A DNA stretch of 64,000 bases from Cryptomeria japonica (GCF_030272615.1 NC_081411.1:154121971-154185970); one strand, 5' to 3'; counted from the first letter of the stretch, positions 23,028 through 35,004 are shown. The notes: generated by a model not told the origin, from the sequence alone. Numbers and translations: made by a program.

Positions 23028-23717
23028 AAACCCCTTCTTTTGTATATATCGATAACTACAGTGGCTCTAGGGGCATTACTTGCACAAACTGATGACAAAT
23101 GAAAGGAGCATGCAATATATTACATCAATCGTACTCTTGTGGGATATGAACTCAACTACACTCCCATAGAAAGAGATTTCCTTGCATTATTCTTTAGCAC
23201 TCAAAGGCTTTGCCACTACATGCTTAACAACAAGACCAAACTCATAGCAAAGATTGATCCTCTCAAAAACTTGTTGTCTAAGGTTGCTCTCATAAGATGC
23301 ACAACAAAATAGGTCATGCTACTGAGTGAGTTTGACATTGAATACGTAAATAGGAAAGAAATAAGAGGACAAGTCATAGTTGATCAATCGGTCGATGCTC
23401 CACTTCAAGGTGACCACCCCCTCATAGCAAAATTTCTTGATGATTCCATCATGGTTATCACACAATTAACCCAATGGCAGTTATACTTTGATGGTTCCTG
23501 CATGAAACACGGATCGAGGGAAAGCATATTGCTGATTACACATCAAGGAGGTTGTACCCCTAAGTCCTATAGGATAGTCTTTGCATGCACAAACAACATA
23601 ACGGAGTATGAATCTCTTATTACTAGACTCTATTTGGATATTCAATGGAAAATTATAGAATTGCAAGTCTATGGTGATTCTCAACTTGTCATAAAGCAAG
23701 TTAATGATGAGTATTAG
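23028..23717 (+). pseudogene. Dual RNase H region of A
   Basis: The first Ty3-type RNase H (23030-23310) is degenerate, with IYYINRTLVGYELNYTPIE readable and a stop near 23100. The second domain (about 23475-23717) reads WQLYFDGSCMKHG, then TNNITEYESL, then YGDSQLVIKQVNDEY, the archaeal-type RNase H pattern with its D, E and D retained. Two RNase H domains define the Tat lineage. A stop follows at 23715. Confidence 0.8.
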
Positions 23718-25230
23718 AGAAAGGATGACAAGATGCTCCCTTATCACTGTATGGTTGAAGAATTCAAGCAACACTTCACCTTCATCTAGTTTGAGCAAGT
23801 TCCTAGGAAGAACAACAGAGCTACCGATGCAATGGCTACCATTGGTTCTCTCTTGCAAATGCTCGCAAATAATCATAAATGTGAGTTCTTGGGCGAGCAC
23901 CTTTTAGTACCGACATATGATGTCCCCGAATCAAACATGGTACGTGTCCTTGTTGGTCATGACTCCCCATGGTATCAAGAAACCTTTGCTTACCTTCGAG
24001 ATAACACCATTCCCCCTCACCTTACCAAAACCCAACAACAAACATTCATTCGTTGATTCGCTCGCTACACTATCCTGGGTGATACCCTATTTCCGAAGGC
24101 ACTTTGTTGGAACCCTTCTAAGGTGTTTAGACAAGGAGGAGGTTGAATGAGCACTATGTGAAGTACATGAAGGTATCTTTGAAGCACACTCAAGCGGCCT
24201 TGCTTTGGCTAAGAATCTCTTGTGCACTAGATACTATTGGCCCATAATGGAAGAAGATGCTTATCATTATGTGAAGAAATATATCCTTTGTTAGAAATAT
24301 GGTGACAAGATTCATGCACCTTCTTAGGATCTGCAACTGTTTATTACACCTTGGGCCTTCTCTTAGTGGGGGCTCGATCTCATTGACAAAAATCCATCCC
24401 ACCTCATCCAATGGCCATAAATTCATCATAACCATCATCAAATACTTCAGCAAGTGGGTGGAAGCCATACCACTCACTTTCACCACTGGCAAACAGATTT
24501 CCAAGTTTATCCTGAATTATTTAATTCGATGTTATGGAATCCCTAAAGTTATTATCACAAATAATGGAAGACCATTAAAAAATCAGGATTTCAAAGAATT
24601 ATGCTAGAAGTTTGCCATCCAACATCCTTCTCCACCCCATACTACTCGCAAGGTAATGATCAAGCTGAGGCTTCAAATAAAACTCTTATCAAGATCCTCA
24701 AGAAAACAACTAATGGAGTTGATCATGATTGGCACTTGCAACTCCATCCTGACCTTTGGGCCTACTACATAAGAATTCACACACCCATAGGAGCCACACC
24801 AGACTCCCTAGTCTTCAGTTTTGAAGTCATCCTCCCTCTTGATATCGAGATCCCATCACTCTGAGTGTCATTGCAGAACATCCTTCCTAATGAAAAATAC
24901 ATAGTGGCCAAATTACAAGAGCTATAATTGCTAGATGAAAGGCATCTCAAGGCCTTAAATCACCTTTGGGTATATCAAAATCACCTATGACTGAGCTACA
25001 ACAAGAAAGTCAGGACCTGAGAATTTGACATCGATGACCTTGTCCTTATGGAAAATTAGAGAAATCTTCAGGAATGAGAGAAGAAAGGCAAGTTTGAGCC
25101 TAATTGGCTTAGACTCTATGTCATCATTGCAAAATATGGGCCATTAGGAGCCTATCCATTGGCCACACCTGAAGCAAATCCTTTAGATGAACCCATGAAC
25201 ATCATGCATCTCAAGAAATTCTATGCCTAG
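23718..25230 (+). pseudogene. Integrase of element A
   Basis: Zinc region at about 24150-24310 (CEVHEGIFEAHSSGLALAK, RYYWPIMEEDA; the last Cys of HHCC is not seen). The core begins WGLDLI near 24370, shifts frame, and continues GHKFIITIIKYFSKWVEAIP to 24607. The second catalytic Asp is Asn (IITNNGRPL), while the Glu in NDQAEASNKTL is kept. The C-terminal part runs to MNIMHLKKFYA and a stop at about 25230. Element C is inserted 85 bp downstream. Confidence 0.75.
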
Positions 25231-25315
25231 TTCTAAGAGGATACTAGTTTTTAAAAATCGGAAAAGATAAAAAAAACATTAAAAATACAAAAAAAATGAA
25301 AAAAAAAAGTAAAGG

Positions 25316-26944
25316 TGTGTGGGGGAAAAAGTGACACTAAGCAAACGTGCCCTAATCTCACTTTCAATCACACACTTGTGGAATACGAAAGAGCCTAGAG
25401 GTATCACACAATTGGCTACTTCTTTTTGTGGAAGAGAGAGCCACGGGCTACTTATTAGGATTTCTATTCCTTTGTTGCAAATGATAGATAGAATGATGCA
25501 AGTTCAATTCTTAACCCCAAAGTGCAAGTATGAACTAGTAACAATATTGCAGAATTAAGATTAAACAATGGAAAATTGTAAACACAAGGACAAGACAAGA
25601 ATGCAGATGTGTACCCGGAGTTAAAATCTGAGTGAAAATGTTCGGGACGAGGGCGCAGGCGCCACTGTCCTGATTCTGCTCCTGAAACTACTGTTTTGCA
25701 ACCTGAAAAGCTGTCGGAAAAATGCTGAAACTTGTTGTTTGACAGAAGGACCAGAGCGCCCAGCGCACCTGTCCTGGCAGGACCAGGGCGCCCCACGCCC
25801 CTGTCCTGGTCTTTTGGGTTGGAATTTGGTGTGAAGTTCTGTCTCAGTCTGCTTCCGTCGGATCTGCAATTTGCGGCATCCTTCGAATTCGGAAATCTGC
25901 ACTTATATATGAAAAGGTATGTTGGGCGGCTATATAGGGTTTTGCCTTAGTCAAACCCCCACTTTGGTGATTTCCACCTCCACGAATAGCCAAGTTGTAT
26001 AGCAAAAGTTGTGTGTGCAGACCTTGTGTGTGTGCAAGATCCTAAAATGCAAATAAGCAAACTAGAGCAACCTAGAAAGTAAACCCTAATTGCTTGTAAA
26101 TGATAATGTAAATGCTCTAAATCAAGATGCAAAGTGATCTAAAGCATGAATACAAATGGTATAATGAAGCTTATGCAAAGACATGAAAACAACATGAAAT
26201 CATACCCAACCCCAAGGGAGGGGTACAAGCCAATCTTCAGTCGGTGATCCCTTATTGCTCTTCAATGCCTTCAAAGCCCTAAATGGATGAATGAAATTGA
26301 TGAATGCTTGATAGATGGATGTTAAATGTTGTTGAAGTCTTCAAAGATTTGCTCTTTCGCTGCATAGAAGGTCCTTGAAACCAAAATTCGGATTCTTTCA
26401 AATGAAGAAAGAGAGCTCTTATATATGAAACCCTAGGTCTTAATTTCAACTTTTGGCCGACCTAGAGATTGAATCTCCCGCCAATTTCTTGGGGTTAAGC
26501 TTTATTTTATGATTGGATCGCGCTCCTAAAATTTTGGGAAAAATGTCCGGGACCATGTGCACTCCGGGCGCCATGGTCCCGACAAATTTTCACCAAATTT
26601 TCAAGGCCGTCGGATATGTTGATTTTAGAGAGAATCCCAAAGTTACAGGTGATTTCGAGATGTTTTGACCCCCGAAATCAAGCCCACAAGTTCAAAATAG
26701 GACCTAATTAGGGTTTTTGATTAAATGATGTATTGGAGGAATAAAATGAAAGGGGCACACTTTAATGAACGGGCCCAACTTTATGATGTGGAAGATGATG
26801 AAATAGGACCTTAGACCTAATTAATTTAATTAATTGAGTGCTAAAGGGGAAATGCAATGCAAAATGCAAAATGCGCCAAGGCGGGTGCTAAACTAGGTGT
26901 GAATTGTACCACCCTAGCAAGTGCGTACAATTTACGATGCTACA
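25316..26944 (-). repeat. 3' LTR of element C
   Basis: 1629 bp, TG...CA ended. It contains two 32-bp GC-rich tandem units (25747-25778, 25779-25810), related GGGCGCC-bearing segments near 25650 and 26560, and, on the minus strand, the TATATAAG box at 26418-26425. Confidence 0.88.
26418..26425 (-). promoter_or_regulatory. TATA box in 3' LTR of C (minus)
   Basis: TATATAAG on the minus strand, conserved in both LTR copies (also 33233-33240) and flanked by GAGCTC. Its strand agrees with the coding direction of C. Confidence 0.5.
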
Positions 26945-28833
26945 TTTAGCCCCCACTTTAGCGGTCATATGAACACTACGTGCATATGCAAGCTAAAGTA
27001 CAGAAAAGTAAACATTATTTGAAAAAGGATATATCCATAAGTCTGTCGAACGAAGCCCCCAGCGGTATCTGCAGTACACAGTTAGGAACCGCACCCTACA
27101 AAACACACGTTAGATCACAAAATCACCTAATTCTTACTAAGGAAGGTGATGAAAATTTGAGGGTAGCTATATGCCCCCCCTGTTTTGGCTTGCTAATTTT
27201 AGTGAGTTGAAACAAGGTATCATGTTTACCACTTCGAATTGTTAAAGAATATTGATGACAAATTCTCACAAGAAGATTTGAAATGAAATCAAAAACTAAT
27301 GGAGAATCATTTGGTAAGAAAGAGGACTAAGAAAGAGGACTAAATCTCAATTCCAACACAACAAAGAGTGTGAGGATTTGAGAGTTCTCTAACACAAGAT
27401 GAAGGATGTAAATGGAAACAAAATGCAAAGAGAAGAAAAGATAGGAAAAAAGCATGAATACACACATTGGTGATCCATGAGAAGAATAGTGAGAGAGAAA
27501 ACACGGACTTCTCGCCCCTAGATCTTGTCTAGGTGATCCATGGGAAAAAGGACATGGAAAACTAGCCCCTAGAGTCTGTCTAGGTGATCCATGGGAAAAA
27601 GGACATGGAAAACTAGCCCCTAGAGTCTGTCTAGGTGATCCATGTAAGGGAGGAGAGTGAGAAAGTCTAGCCTTATGCCGCTAGTTCCACTCAACCTCGT
27701 CCATGTGTGTGTAAGGGAGGTTAGAAGCACCTCATAGGAGTCTATGCCCGAGTATGCTACAACCTGTATATGTATAGTACAAAAGCATGACATCTTTCTC
27801 TAAGAGTCTGTGCTCTGGTTCCGAGAATAATCACCTTGCATAAAAGAAATAAAAATAAAAATGGAGACATCTCGCTCTAAGAGTCTGTGCTCTGGTTCCG
27901 AGAATGACCCATTGCTCAAAAAGTGTAATGTTTATGTCATAAGCAAAGTAGAACAAGGATACCTACCTTCATCACAAAAGAAGATACCCCAAAATGCAAC
28001 AATGTCATAGATCCAAGCAAGAGAGTTTTGTACTCTTTAAGCAAGGATAAGATAGTTGAAAAGGGATATCTTGTAATATGTGTAAAGGAGATCCTTAGAG
28101 GAGAAGAGATCTTTGTACAAAAGACACCTATCCCTGAGAGGAATTGTTTTAGACAAATATAACACCTTCTAGAATAAGACAAAGAAGAGAATAAGAATGC
28201 GATACTTCCTTCTTTTGCGAGGTGAAAGTGATTCTTAATGAAGGATGACACTCTTTTTAACCCAATTGGGAGAGTGAATTCATTATGGATGTATTTTACC
28301 AAGTGCAAAAGAGGTTGTAGTCAAGGACTTACACCTCTTGTAAGAGAGAATCCTTGAACAAACAACAACAAATGCATACAAGGAATAACATCAAGTAATA
28401 AAGTTCACACCATCCACGAAATAGGAAAAAGTGGATCCTTAGATAAAAATAAGGAAAGATCATTGCCTCCCAAGGATAAGGACAATGAGAAGGACTTACA
28501 CAATCTTCTAGGGAGAGATTTAGACATAAGCAAAATGTACTACATACTCACATGAGTTCATGCAAGCAAGACATTAGTGTATGTAAAATGCTCCTCACAA
28601 GAAGTGGGTAAGATAAGGAAGAGAATACACATCTTCTCCCATATCTAGGAAAAGAGGATTCTATAGAAAAGATGACCAACATTTCCACATTATTACCCCA
28701 TAAAAAATTAGGCTATTATGTTGCTTCAAAAATATGATTGCACTTGAAATTGTACCATCATGAATGACAATGAGCCCCCAATAAATGAGCTACCAATGTC
28801 ACATAATGATGAGCAACATAACAGCCATTAATG
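26945..28833 (-). other. 3' non-coding part of C with polypurine tract and tandem repeats
   Basis: The polypurine tract (about 26945-26962; minus strand AAAGTGGGGGCTAAA) abuts the LTR. Three copies of a 51-bp tandem repeat sharing TGATCCATGGGAAAAAGG lie at about 27480-27660, and a 38-bp phrase containing AGAGTCTGTGCTCTGG repeats at 27793 and 27867. No recognisable protein domain is present. Confidence 0.6.
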
Positions 28834-29364
28834 TTATTTAAAGACATGATAGACTAAATGAGGTATTTGAATATGACATGCTAAATGCTCAACTATAAGT
28901 GAGATCAAAAACATGTATAAAGTGATAAAAATTGAAGAAGAAAAGTCACAAGAGATCTTAGAAGAGGGATGAGTGTAATTTATTAGAGCCTTATCCCTAG
29001 AGGAAAGGACTTTGTGATGAATAGGAGATAAAGATTCATAAGTGGATTTAGAAATTTGAGGGGAGTCATAAAGAGATTTGTTCATCGCCAAGATTTCCTT
29101 ATGAGGGGAATGAGAGTTGATAGAAGTAGAAGATGATTTAGTTGAAGTGAGATCATCATCACTACTAAATATAGCATTCACACTGAGAGATGGTCTTTTA
29201 GATGCTTTGGTGGGCTTAGAAAGATTATATCCAAGTCCAAATGAATATTCATGCATGTTATGTTCTAAAGGAACTTTAATTCCTTGTTCATTTGTGCCAC
29301 AACCATTTCCACTATAGCCACTCTTAGCCAAAATATGAAAACCACGACCATAACGATTAGCCAT
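28834..29364 (-). pseudogene. G-patch-like motif frame of C
   Basis: A 176-codon minus frame starting near NRYGRGFHILAKSGYSGNGC, then GTNEQGIKVPLE and FGLGY, the same Gly-rich pattern as in A at 21290-21410. It lies in a different frame from the upstream protease ORF; the shift is around 29370-29390 in a T-rich stretch, so either a one-base indel or programmed frameshifting separates them. The C-terminal part is Ser-rich and unrecognised. Confidence 0.5.
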
Positions 29365-30677
29365 TTCAGAAAGAAAAGGTGGTTTTCATAAGACAAAGAA
29401 TCAAATTCTTCAGAATTAGAGGTGTGAGGAGAAGAAGTTTGAGAAGCAGCCACAAAATTATTGCTCATAGGTTCAGGTAAGACTGATTGATCTCTAGTTT
29501 CTTCCTTCTTTTTAACTTTAAGCTCTCTAGGAGGAACCCTATACTCACCTACGAAGGTGGGATTAAAATCAAGAGATCTCCAATTGTCTTCTGTGAGAAC
29601 CTTCTCAGGATCAAAAGCCTCTTCATGTGTACATTCAAGTTGAGAAGAATCTTCTTCAGGAACTTCAGACTCATCCAAAGAATTTTGATTATCAGAGGGT
29701 AATGATTCATCCATGGGTATCTTGTTTAACGAGTCATCACTAGAAGAGGAAGGCTTAGAAGAACTCCCTTTGGAAGTAGATGTTTGCAAACAAGCTTGAC
29801 AATTAGTATCACCTATCAAGGTATATGTCTTATTATTATAAATAAATTTAACTTGTCTATGCAATGTAGAGGGGACAGCTTGCATACTGTGAATCCAAGG
29901 TCTCCCTAATAACAAGTTGTATGTTAGATTTCCCGACATAACATGGATAGGAGTAGGCAAAGTAACAGGTCCCACTGTGATGGGTAAGGTGATAATACCT
30001 AATGAAGACTTAGCCACATTATCAAAGCCTCGAATGGGATGAGAGTCGGGCTCAATAAGGGATGTATCCACATTCATCTTATGCAATAGATTAATGCTAC
30101 ACACATTAAGGCCAGAACCATTATCTACCAGTGTTCGTCTTATAGCAGTGTCACTTATGATAACCACAATCATCAAGGGATCATATTGATGTTGAATTTC
30201 ACTAGTAGGCAACTCATCTTGTGTGAACACAATTTGAGCTTTAGGATTCATCACAGAGTTAACCAAAGACACTATATTACTAGATGTATTAGGTGGAGGA
30301 ACATTCAAATCTTTCAAGGCATCTTGTAACATTCCATGATGAGCGGAAGAAGTTTGGATCAAATCCCAAAGGGATATCTTGGCAGGAGTAGTTTTAAGTT
30401 GTTCTATGAGATCATATTCCTTACCAAGAACTTGTGAAATCCGTGGAGCTTGCGGAAGAATTGGTTGAGGATTAGGAAGAGAAACTGGAGTAATAGGAGG
30501 AGGATTAGGCTGCCTATTATTTCTAGTATTATAGGTATGAGCAACCGCATTATAACTCTCTCTAGTCAGTTGCTTAGCATACTCACAAGGTCTCTTAGTA
30601 GAATAACCTCCTTGCACAGTAATAATAGGTTTCTTAGGAGTGCAAAAAGAATCATTAGCATAACCACCTTGGACCAC
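29265..30677 (-). CDS. Protease-containing ORF2 of C
   Basis: 470 codons, uninterrupted. Residues 1-40 repeat the phrase VQGGY. Residues about 85-165 align with the pre-protease region of A (YDLIEQLKTTPAKISLWDL). Residues about 165-290 are a retropepsin-like protease with LVDNGSGLNVC (active-site Asp present) and LLGRPWIHSMQAVPSTLHR. The tail is Ser/Asp/Glu-rich. It is in the same frame as ORF1, separated by a single stop at 30708-30710. The likely role is processing of element proteins, but no capsid substrate is visible in C. Confidence 0.65.
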   Translation of the reverse strand: MVQGGYANDSFCTPKKPIITVQGGYSTKRPCEYAKQLTRESYNAVAHTYNTRNNRQPNPPPITPVSLPNPQPILPQAPRISQVLGKEYDLIEQLKTTPAKISLWDLIQTSSAHHGMLQDALKDLNVPPPNTSSNIVSLVNSVMNPKAQIVFTQDELPTSEIQHQYDPLMIVVIISDTAIRRTLVDNGSGLNVCSINLLHKMNVDTSLIEPDSHPIRGFDNVAKSSLGIITLPITVGPVTLPTPIHVMSGNLTYNLLLGRPWIHSMQAVPSTLHRQVKFIYNNKTYTLIGDTNCQACLQTSTSKGSSSKPSSSSDDSLNKIPMDESLPSDNQNSLDESEVPEEDSSQLECTHEEAFDPEKVLTEDNWRSLDFNPTFVGEYRVPPRELKVKKKEETRDQSVLPEPMSNNFVAASQTSSPHTSNSEEFDSLSYENHLFFLKWLIVMVVVFIFWLRVAIVEMVVAQMNKELKFL

Positions 30678-30707
30678 TAAGATAGGCTTATTTAAAGGTT
30701 GAGAATT

Positions 30708-31946
30708 TTAAGAAGGATAGGCACCTTGGACAGTGAAGAGAGGTTTGTTAGGTGTTTCATTCACACGTATCAAATTGATTGAGGATGGTTTAGAGGAATG
30801 AACAAAAGTGTTGGAAAAATTATTGATAGTCTTCTCTTGCACTAAAATATTATCACGGATTAAATCAATTCTAGGAGAGAGACAAGGGGTAGGCATTGAT
30901 GTTCCAGTAGGAAGAGTAATACTAGGAAAGGTCATATCATCCTCTGTCATCAAAGGATCTACATGGGGAATAAACTCTCTAGGAGAAGGATCAACATTAC
31001 TCTCTAAAGTCTCACTTTTGAGATGGAGATCTTTGAAAGAGATGTTAACCATCTTGTTTTGAACTAGGGTTTCCTTATGAGTAGAACCAAGTTGAGGAGA
31101 GGGAGATGCTTTATTTTTAGAGAGAGAATGATTGAGATTGAAGGAAGGTAAGAAACTATCAAGGGAGTTTTCAATCTTGATTTCATCCCCTTTGGCTAGG
31201 GGTAGAGAATAATCTATACCTTCTTCTAATGGTTCATCCCAAATAGTGAGGTTGTTGAAAGGAATGTTTGAAGTATTGTCAATTTCGGGAGAGGAGATAA
31301 CATTGTTTATTAATTCCTTATCCTTAGGAGGGAGAGCATCAATAGATGTGTTAAACTCATCCTCTTTCCTCAAAATATGTTCAATATGATCTTTAGGGGA
31401 GAGAGAATTAAGGAAATTGCTTTTTATTTCATCTTCTTTCTCTAAGGGATGCTTATGGGTAAGACAAACTTTAGGAGAAGGGTAAGCATTTATCATTAAT
31501 TCATCATCTCTAGTGGGAATTTTGTTGGAAAAGGAAATGCCATCACTAGGAAATGTAGGGATAATGTCATCTTCTTGCACAAAAGGATCCTCATGAAGGG
31601 AGCATTTTTTAGGAGCCACAAAGTCATCAAGGGCATCATCCAACAAAGCATGATCATATCTATTAAAAGGTTTATCTTTTGATTCAAAAGGAGATATCTC
31701 TTCACAGAGGGGATCATTGGAAACAACCATGTTACTAGATTTAGTGGAAGAGATGATAGGAATGTACCCTTGAGAGGAATCATTCGACTTATCTTTCTCA
31801 TCACAACGAAATGGCATAGTAACAATGTTTATGAGTTTTTGGTAAAATGAAGGTTTGGTATCTTTAGGTTTCAAAAACTCATCTAAAGCTTCATCTAACT
31901 CATAATCATCACAAATATGAACATCTTGCAAATAAAAATCTGACAT
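30708..31946 (-). CDS. Acidic repeat protein ORF1 of C, function unknown
   Basis: 412 codons from the first Met after the primer site (MSDFYLQDVHICDDYELDEA). The frame is open further upstream, but that extension reaches into the LTR and is not used here. The protein is rich in Asp, Glu, Ser and Pro. It shows loosely repeated blocks of roughly 30-45 residues built on P-[LF]-x-x-E-D-[ED]-[IM] followed by SP-[KR]. No known domain was recognised. It ends with TVQGAYPS, the same word that opens ORF2. It occupies the gag position of the element. Confidence 0.6.
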   Translation of the reverse strand: MSDFYLQDVHICDDYELDEALDEFLKPKDTKPSFYQKLINIVTMPFRCDEKDKSNDSSQGYIPIISSTKSSNMVVSNDPLCEEISPFESKDKPFNRYDHALLDDALDDFVAPKKCSLHEDPFVQEDDIIPTFPSDGISFSNKIPTRDDELMINAYPSPKVCLTHKHPLEKEDEIKSNFLNSLSPKDHIEHILRKEDEFNTSIDALPPKDKELINNVISSPEIDNTSNIPFNNLTIWDEPLEEGIDYSLPLAKGDEIKIENSLDSFLPSFNLNHSLSKNKASPSPQLGSTHKETLVQNKMVNISFKDLHLKSETLESNVDPSPREFIPHVDPLMTEDDMTFPSITLPTGTSMPTPCLSPRIDLIRDNILVQEKTINNFSNTFVHSSKPSSINLIRVNETPNKPLFTVQGAYPS

Positions 31947-32107
31947 TTTGAAATAAAAATTGCACACAATGCAAAGAAACAAAACACACTCTTTCTTTTC
32001 CTTCTTTTCTTTTTTTTTTTTTTTTTTTTTGAAAATGAAACTTGAATGAAACATGCTAAATCTAGATTTAGATCTAACAAATGTAATGCAAGAGAAAGCA
32101 ATAATAA

Positions 32108-32127
32108 GATTCACGTCGGGTTCACCA
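32108..32127 (-). other. Primer binding site of C (tRNA-Trp type)
   Basis: On the minus strand, TGGTGAACCCGACGTGAATC starts three bases after the LTR. It appears to match the complement of the plant tRNA-Trp 3' end, as recalled from memory, over its full length. Its position proves that the right-hand LTR is the 5' LTR. Confidence 0.65.
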
Positions 32128-32130
32128 AAA

Positions 32131-33519
32131 TGTGTGGGGGAAAAAGTGACACTAAGCAAACGTGCCCTAATCTCACTTTCAATCACACACTTGTGGAATA
32201 CGAAAGAGCCTAGAGGTATCACACAATTGGCTACTTCTTTTTGTGGAAGAGAGAGCCATGGGCTACCTATTAGGATTTCTATTCCTTTGTTGCAAATGAT
32301 AGATAGAATGATGCAAGTTCAATTCTTAACCCCAAAGTGCAAGTATGAACTAGTAACAAGATTGCAGAATTAAGATTAAACAATGGAAAATTGTAAACAC
32401 AAGGACAAGACAAGAATGTAGATGTGTACCCGGAGTTAAAATCTGAGTGAAAATGTTCGGGATGAGGGCGCAGGTGCCACTGTCCTGATTCTGCTCTTGA
32501 AACTGTTGTTTTGCAACCTGAAAAGTTGTCGAAAAAATGCTGAAACTTGTTGTCTGACAGAAGGACCAGGGCGCCCAACGCCCCTGTCCTGGCAGGACCA
32601 GGGCGCCCCACGCCCTTGTCCTAGTCTTCTGGGTTGGAATTTGGTGTGAAGTTCTGTCTCAGTCTGCTTCCGTCGGATCTGCAATTTGCAGCGTCCTTCG
32701 AATTCAGAAATCTGCACTTATATTTGAAAAGGTATGTTGGGCGGCTATATAGGGTTTTGCCTTAGTCAAACCCCCACTTTGGTGATTTCCACCTCCACGA
32801 ATAGCCAAGTTGTATAGTAAAAGTTGTGTGTGCAGACCTTGTGTGTGTGCAAGATCCTAAAATGCAAATAAGCAAACTAGAGCAACCTAGAAAGTAAACC
32901 CTAATTGCTTGTAAATGATAATGTAAATGCTCTAAATCAAGATGCAAAGTGATCTAAAGCATGAATACAAATGGTATAATGAAGCTTATGCAAAGACATG
33001 AAAACAACATGAAATCATACCCAACCCCAAGGGAGGGGTACAAACCAATCTTCAGTCGGTGATCCCTTATTGCTCTTCAATGCCTTCAAAGCCCTAAATG
33101 GATGAATGAAATTGATGAATGCTTGATAGATGGATGCTGAATGTTGTTGAAGTCTTCAAAGATCTGCTCTTTCGCTGCATAGAAGGTCCTTGAAACCAAA
33201 ATTCGGATTCTTTCAAATGAAGAAAGAGAGCTCTTATATATGAAACCCTAGGTCTTAATTTCAACTTTTGGCCGACCTAGAGATTGAATCTCCCGCCAAT
33301 TTTTTGGGGTTAAGCTTTATTTTATGATTGGATCGCACTCCTAAAATTTCGAGAAAAATGTCTGGGACCGTGTGCACTCCGGGCGCCATGGTCCCGACAA
33401 CTTTTCACCAAATTTTCAAGGTCGTCGGATATGATGATTTTAGAGAGAATCCCAAAGTTACAGGTGATTTCGAGATGTTTTGACCCCCGAAATCAAGCCC
33501 CCAAGTTCAAAATAGGACC
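32131..33519 (-). repeat. 5' LTR of C, inner portion
   Basis: Matches 25316-26700 with about 97.5 percent identity by eye. It is interrupted after GGACC (33515-33519) by element D. The remaining LTR piece follows D at 44977-45217. Confidence 0.88.
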
Positions 33520-35000
33520 TGTAGACGTATAAAAATGACCATATTCCTAAATGAATATTTTATGTTCATTTCTCTATTTAATTAAATCCAATTTAATTAA
33601 ATTATCCACATTCCTCTATTTAATTAAATAAATTATTCAATTTATTTAAATTAAATTCACTATACCATTTAATGAATAAATCATTTTATTCAATTAAAAC
33701 CCCCTATCCACTTTTAATTAAATTCGAATTTAATTAAATAGTTATCCCAAATTGAATAAATCTAATTTATTTAATTTCTCCAAATTGTAACCAAATTGAA
33801 TGAAAAACATTTAATTCAATTAAATCCTATTATCCCTCCATCCACTTGCAAAATCCCAAACCCCTTTCTAATCCCTTCTAGAATTTTCTAAACGCTTCTA
33901 ATTAACCTAACCCTCCTCTAAATTTGGTCACATCCCTAAGTAAAGGGAAGTCACTTCTCAAATGGCTTAAAGTCTTTGATAACCATTAAAGGTTTTCAAC
34001 CTTCAACCACTAAATCCTCAAAGTCTTTGAAAACCATTGAAGGCTTCCAACCTTCAACCACTTAATCCCCAAAGTCTCCAATAACCATTAATGGTTAATT
34101 CAAACCCTCCCACATGGTTAAAACATTTGTTTTGACTCAACCTCTATCCAACCCAAGGGTCTCATCAGGCCATTAATGCTTTGACCATGATTATCTCTTA
34201 ATCATTTGCACAAAGGTTTATCCTTGGATTAACTCTTAATCCAGTGGGTAAGCCTAACTTAGACTTGACCCTTAGCCTTTAGATAACCATGAGGTCTTCT
34301 CAGGCCTTTAATGCCTCCAACCTCTTCTCTCAACCCAACCCTATGTTGACACTTGTCACCATTTCATTGGTGCCAATTGTGCACATGGATCCTCAACTTT
34401 CAAACTTGGCCCTTGATTAAACCATTCAATCTTGACCATCCATTGCCCTGTTTATGCTATAAATAGAGCTCTCATTCCTCCATTCAAAAACAATCATCTT
34501 TCAAATTTGAAGCATTACACTTATGCTCAAATTCTTTCAAGCTTTCATATCATTTATATATGCTCATCATTTAGCCTCTTTTAGATCAGGAATTAGACAA
34601 ATATGCATGTTTAGAATAATTTCTTTCTCATTTTAGCTCAATCATAGACTAAATATAGTATGCTAGGATAGTATTCATACTAATCTTGTCATCTTATCAT
34701 TTAGTTTATTGCATTTTAGCATCATACATAGCTTACAACACATCTCATACTAAAATCAATCAAAAGCATCTCTCGTTCTCATATTTGCCATCCCTAAACC
34801 ATTTTGCTCAGTGATCTGAGAGCAAAAACATTGGTTTGAGGGACATTGTGAGATAGAGAACCATGGGACCCTCCTTGGGAAGCTGAGTAAAATGTTATTA
34901 CTCCATAGCTTGCACCAAGAAGTCCTGTGTGTGTGTGTGGACTAGTATTTAACTAAATTTTCACATATTAAGTTTTATTCGCCCACTTTTCCCGCATACA
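33520..35000 (+). repeat. 5' LTR of element D
   Basis: 1481 bp, starts TGTAGACGTATAAAAATG and ends CCCGCATACA. A TATAAATA box is at 34458-34465, followed by GAGCTCTCATTCC. A short (GT)n run lies near 34926. The A/T-rich first 330 bp contain many AATTTAATTAAAT words. Confidence 0.92.
34458..34465 (+). promoter_or_regulatory. TATA box in 5' LTR of D
   Basis: TATAAATA about 540 bp before the LTR end, conserved in the 3' LTR at 44429-44436. It should drive transcription of D on the plus strand. Confidence 0.6.
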
Positions 35001-35004
35001 TTTT

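Noticed and set aside
25464-25902. GC-rich frames in the LTRs of C (Gly/Pro/Arg-rich, also at 32279-32717)
   Set aside because: They lie wholly in LTR sequence, use the GGGCGCC repeats, and have no domain.
31947-32222. Upstream extension of C ORF1 to 504 codons
   Set aside because: The extension starts inside the LTR and runs through the primer site and a poly-T/poly-Lys tract; the Met at 31946 is the first after the primer site.
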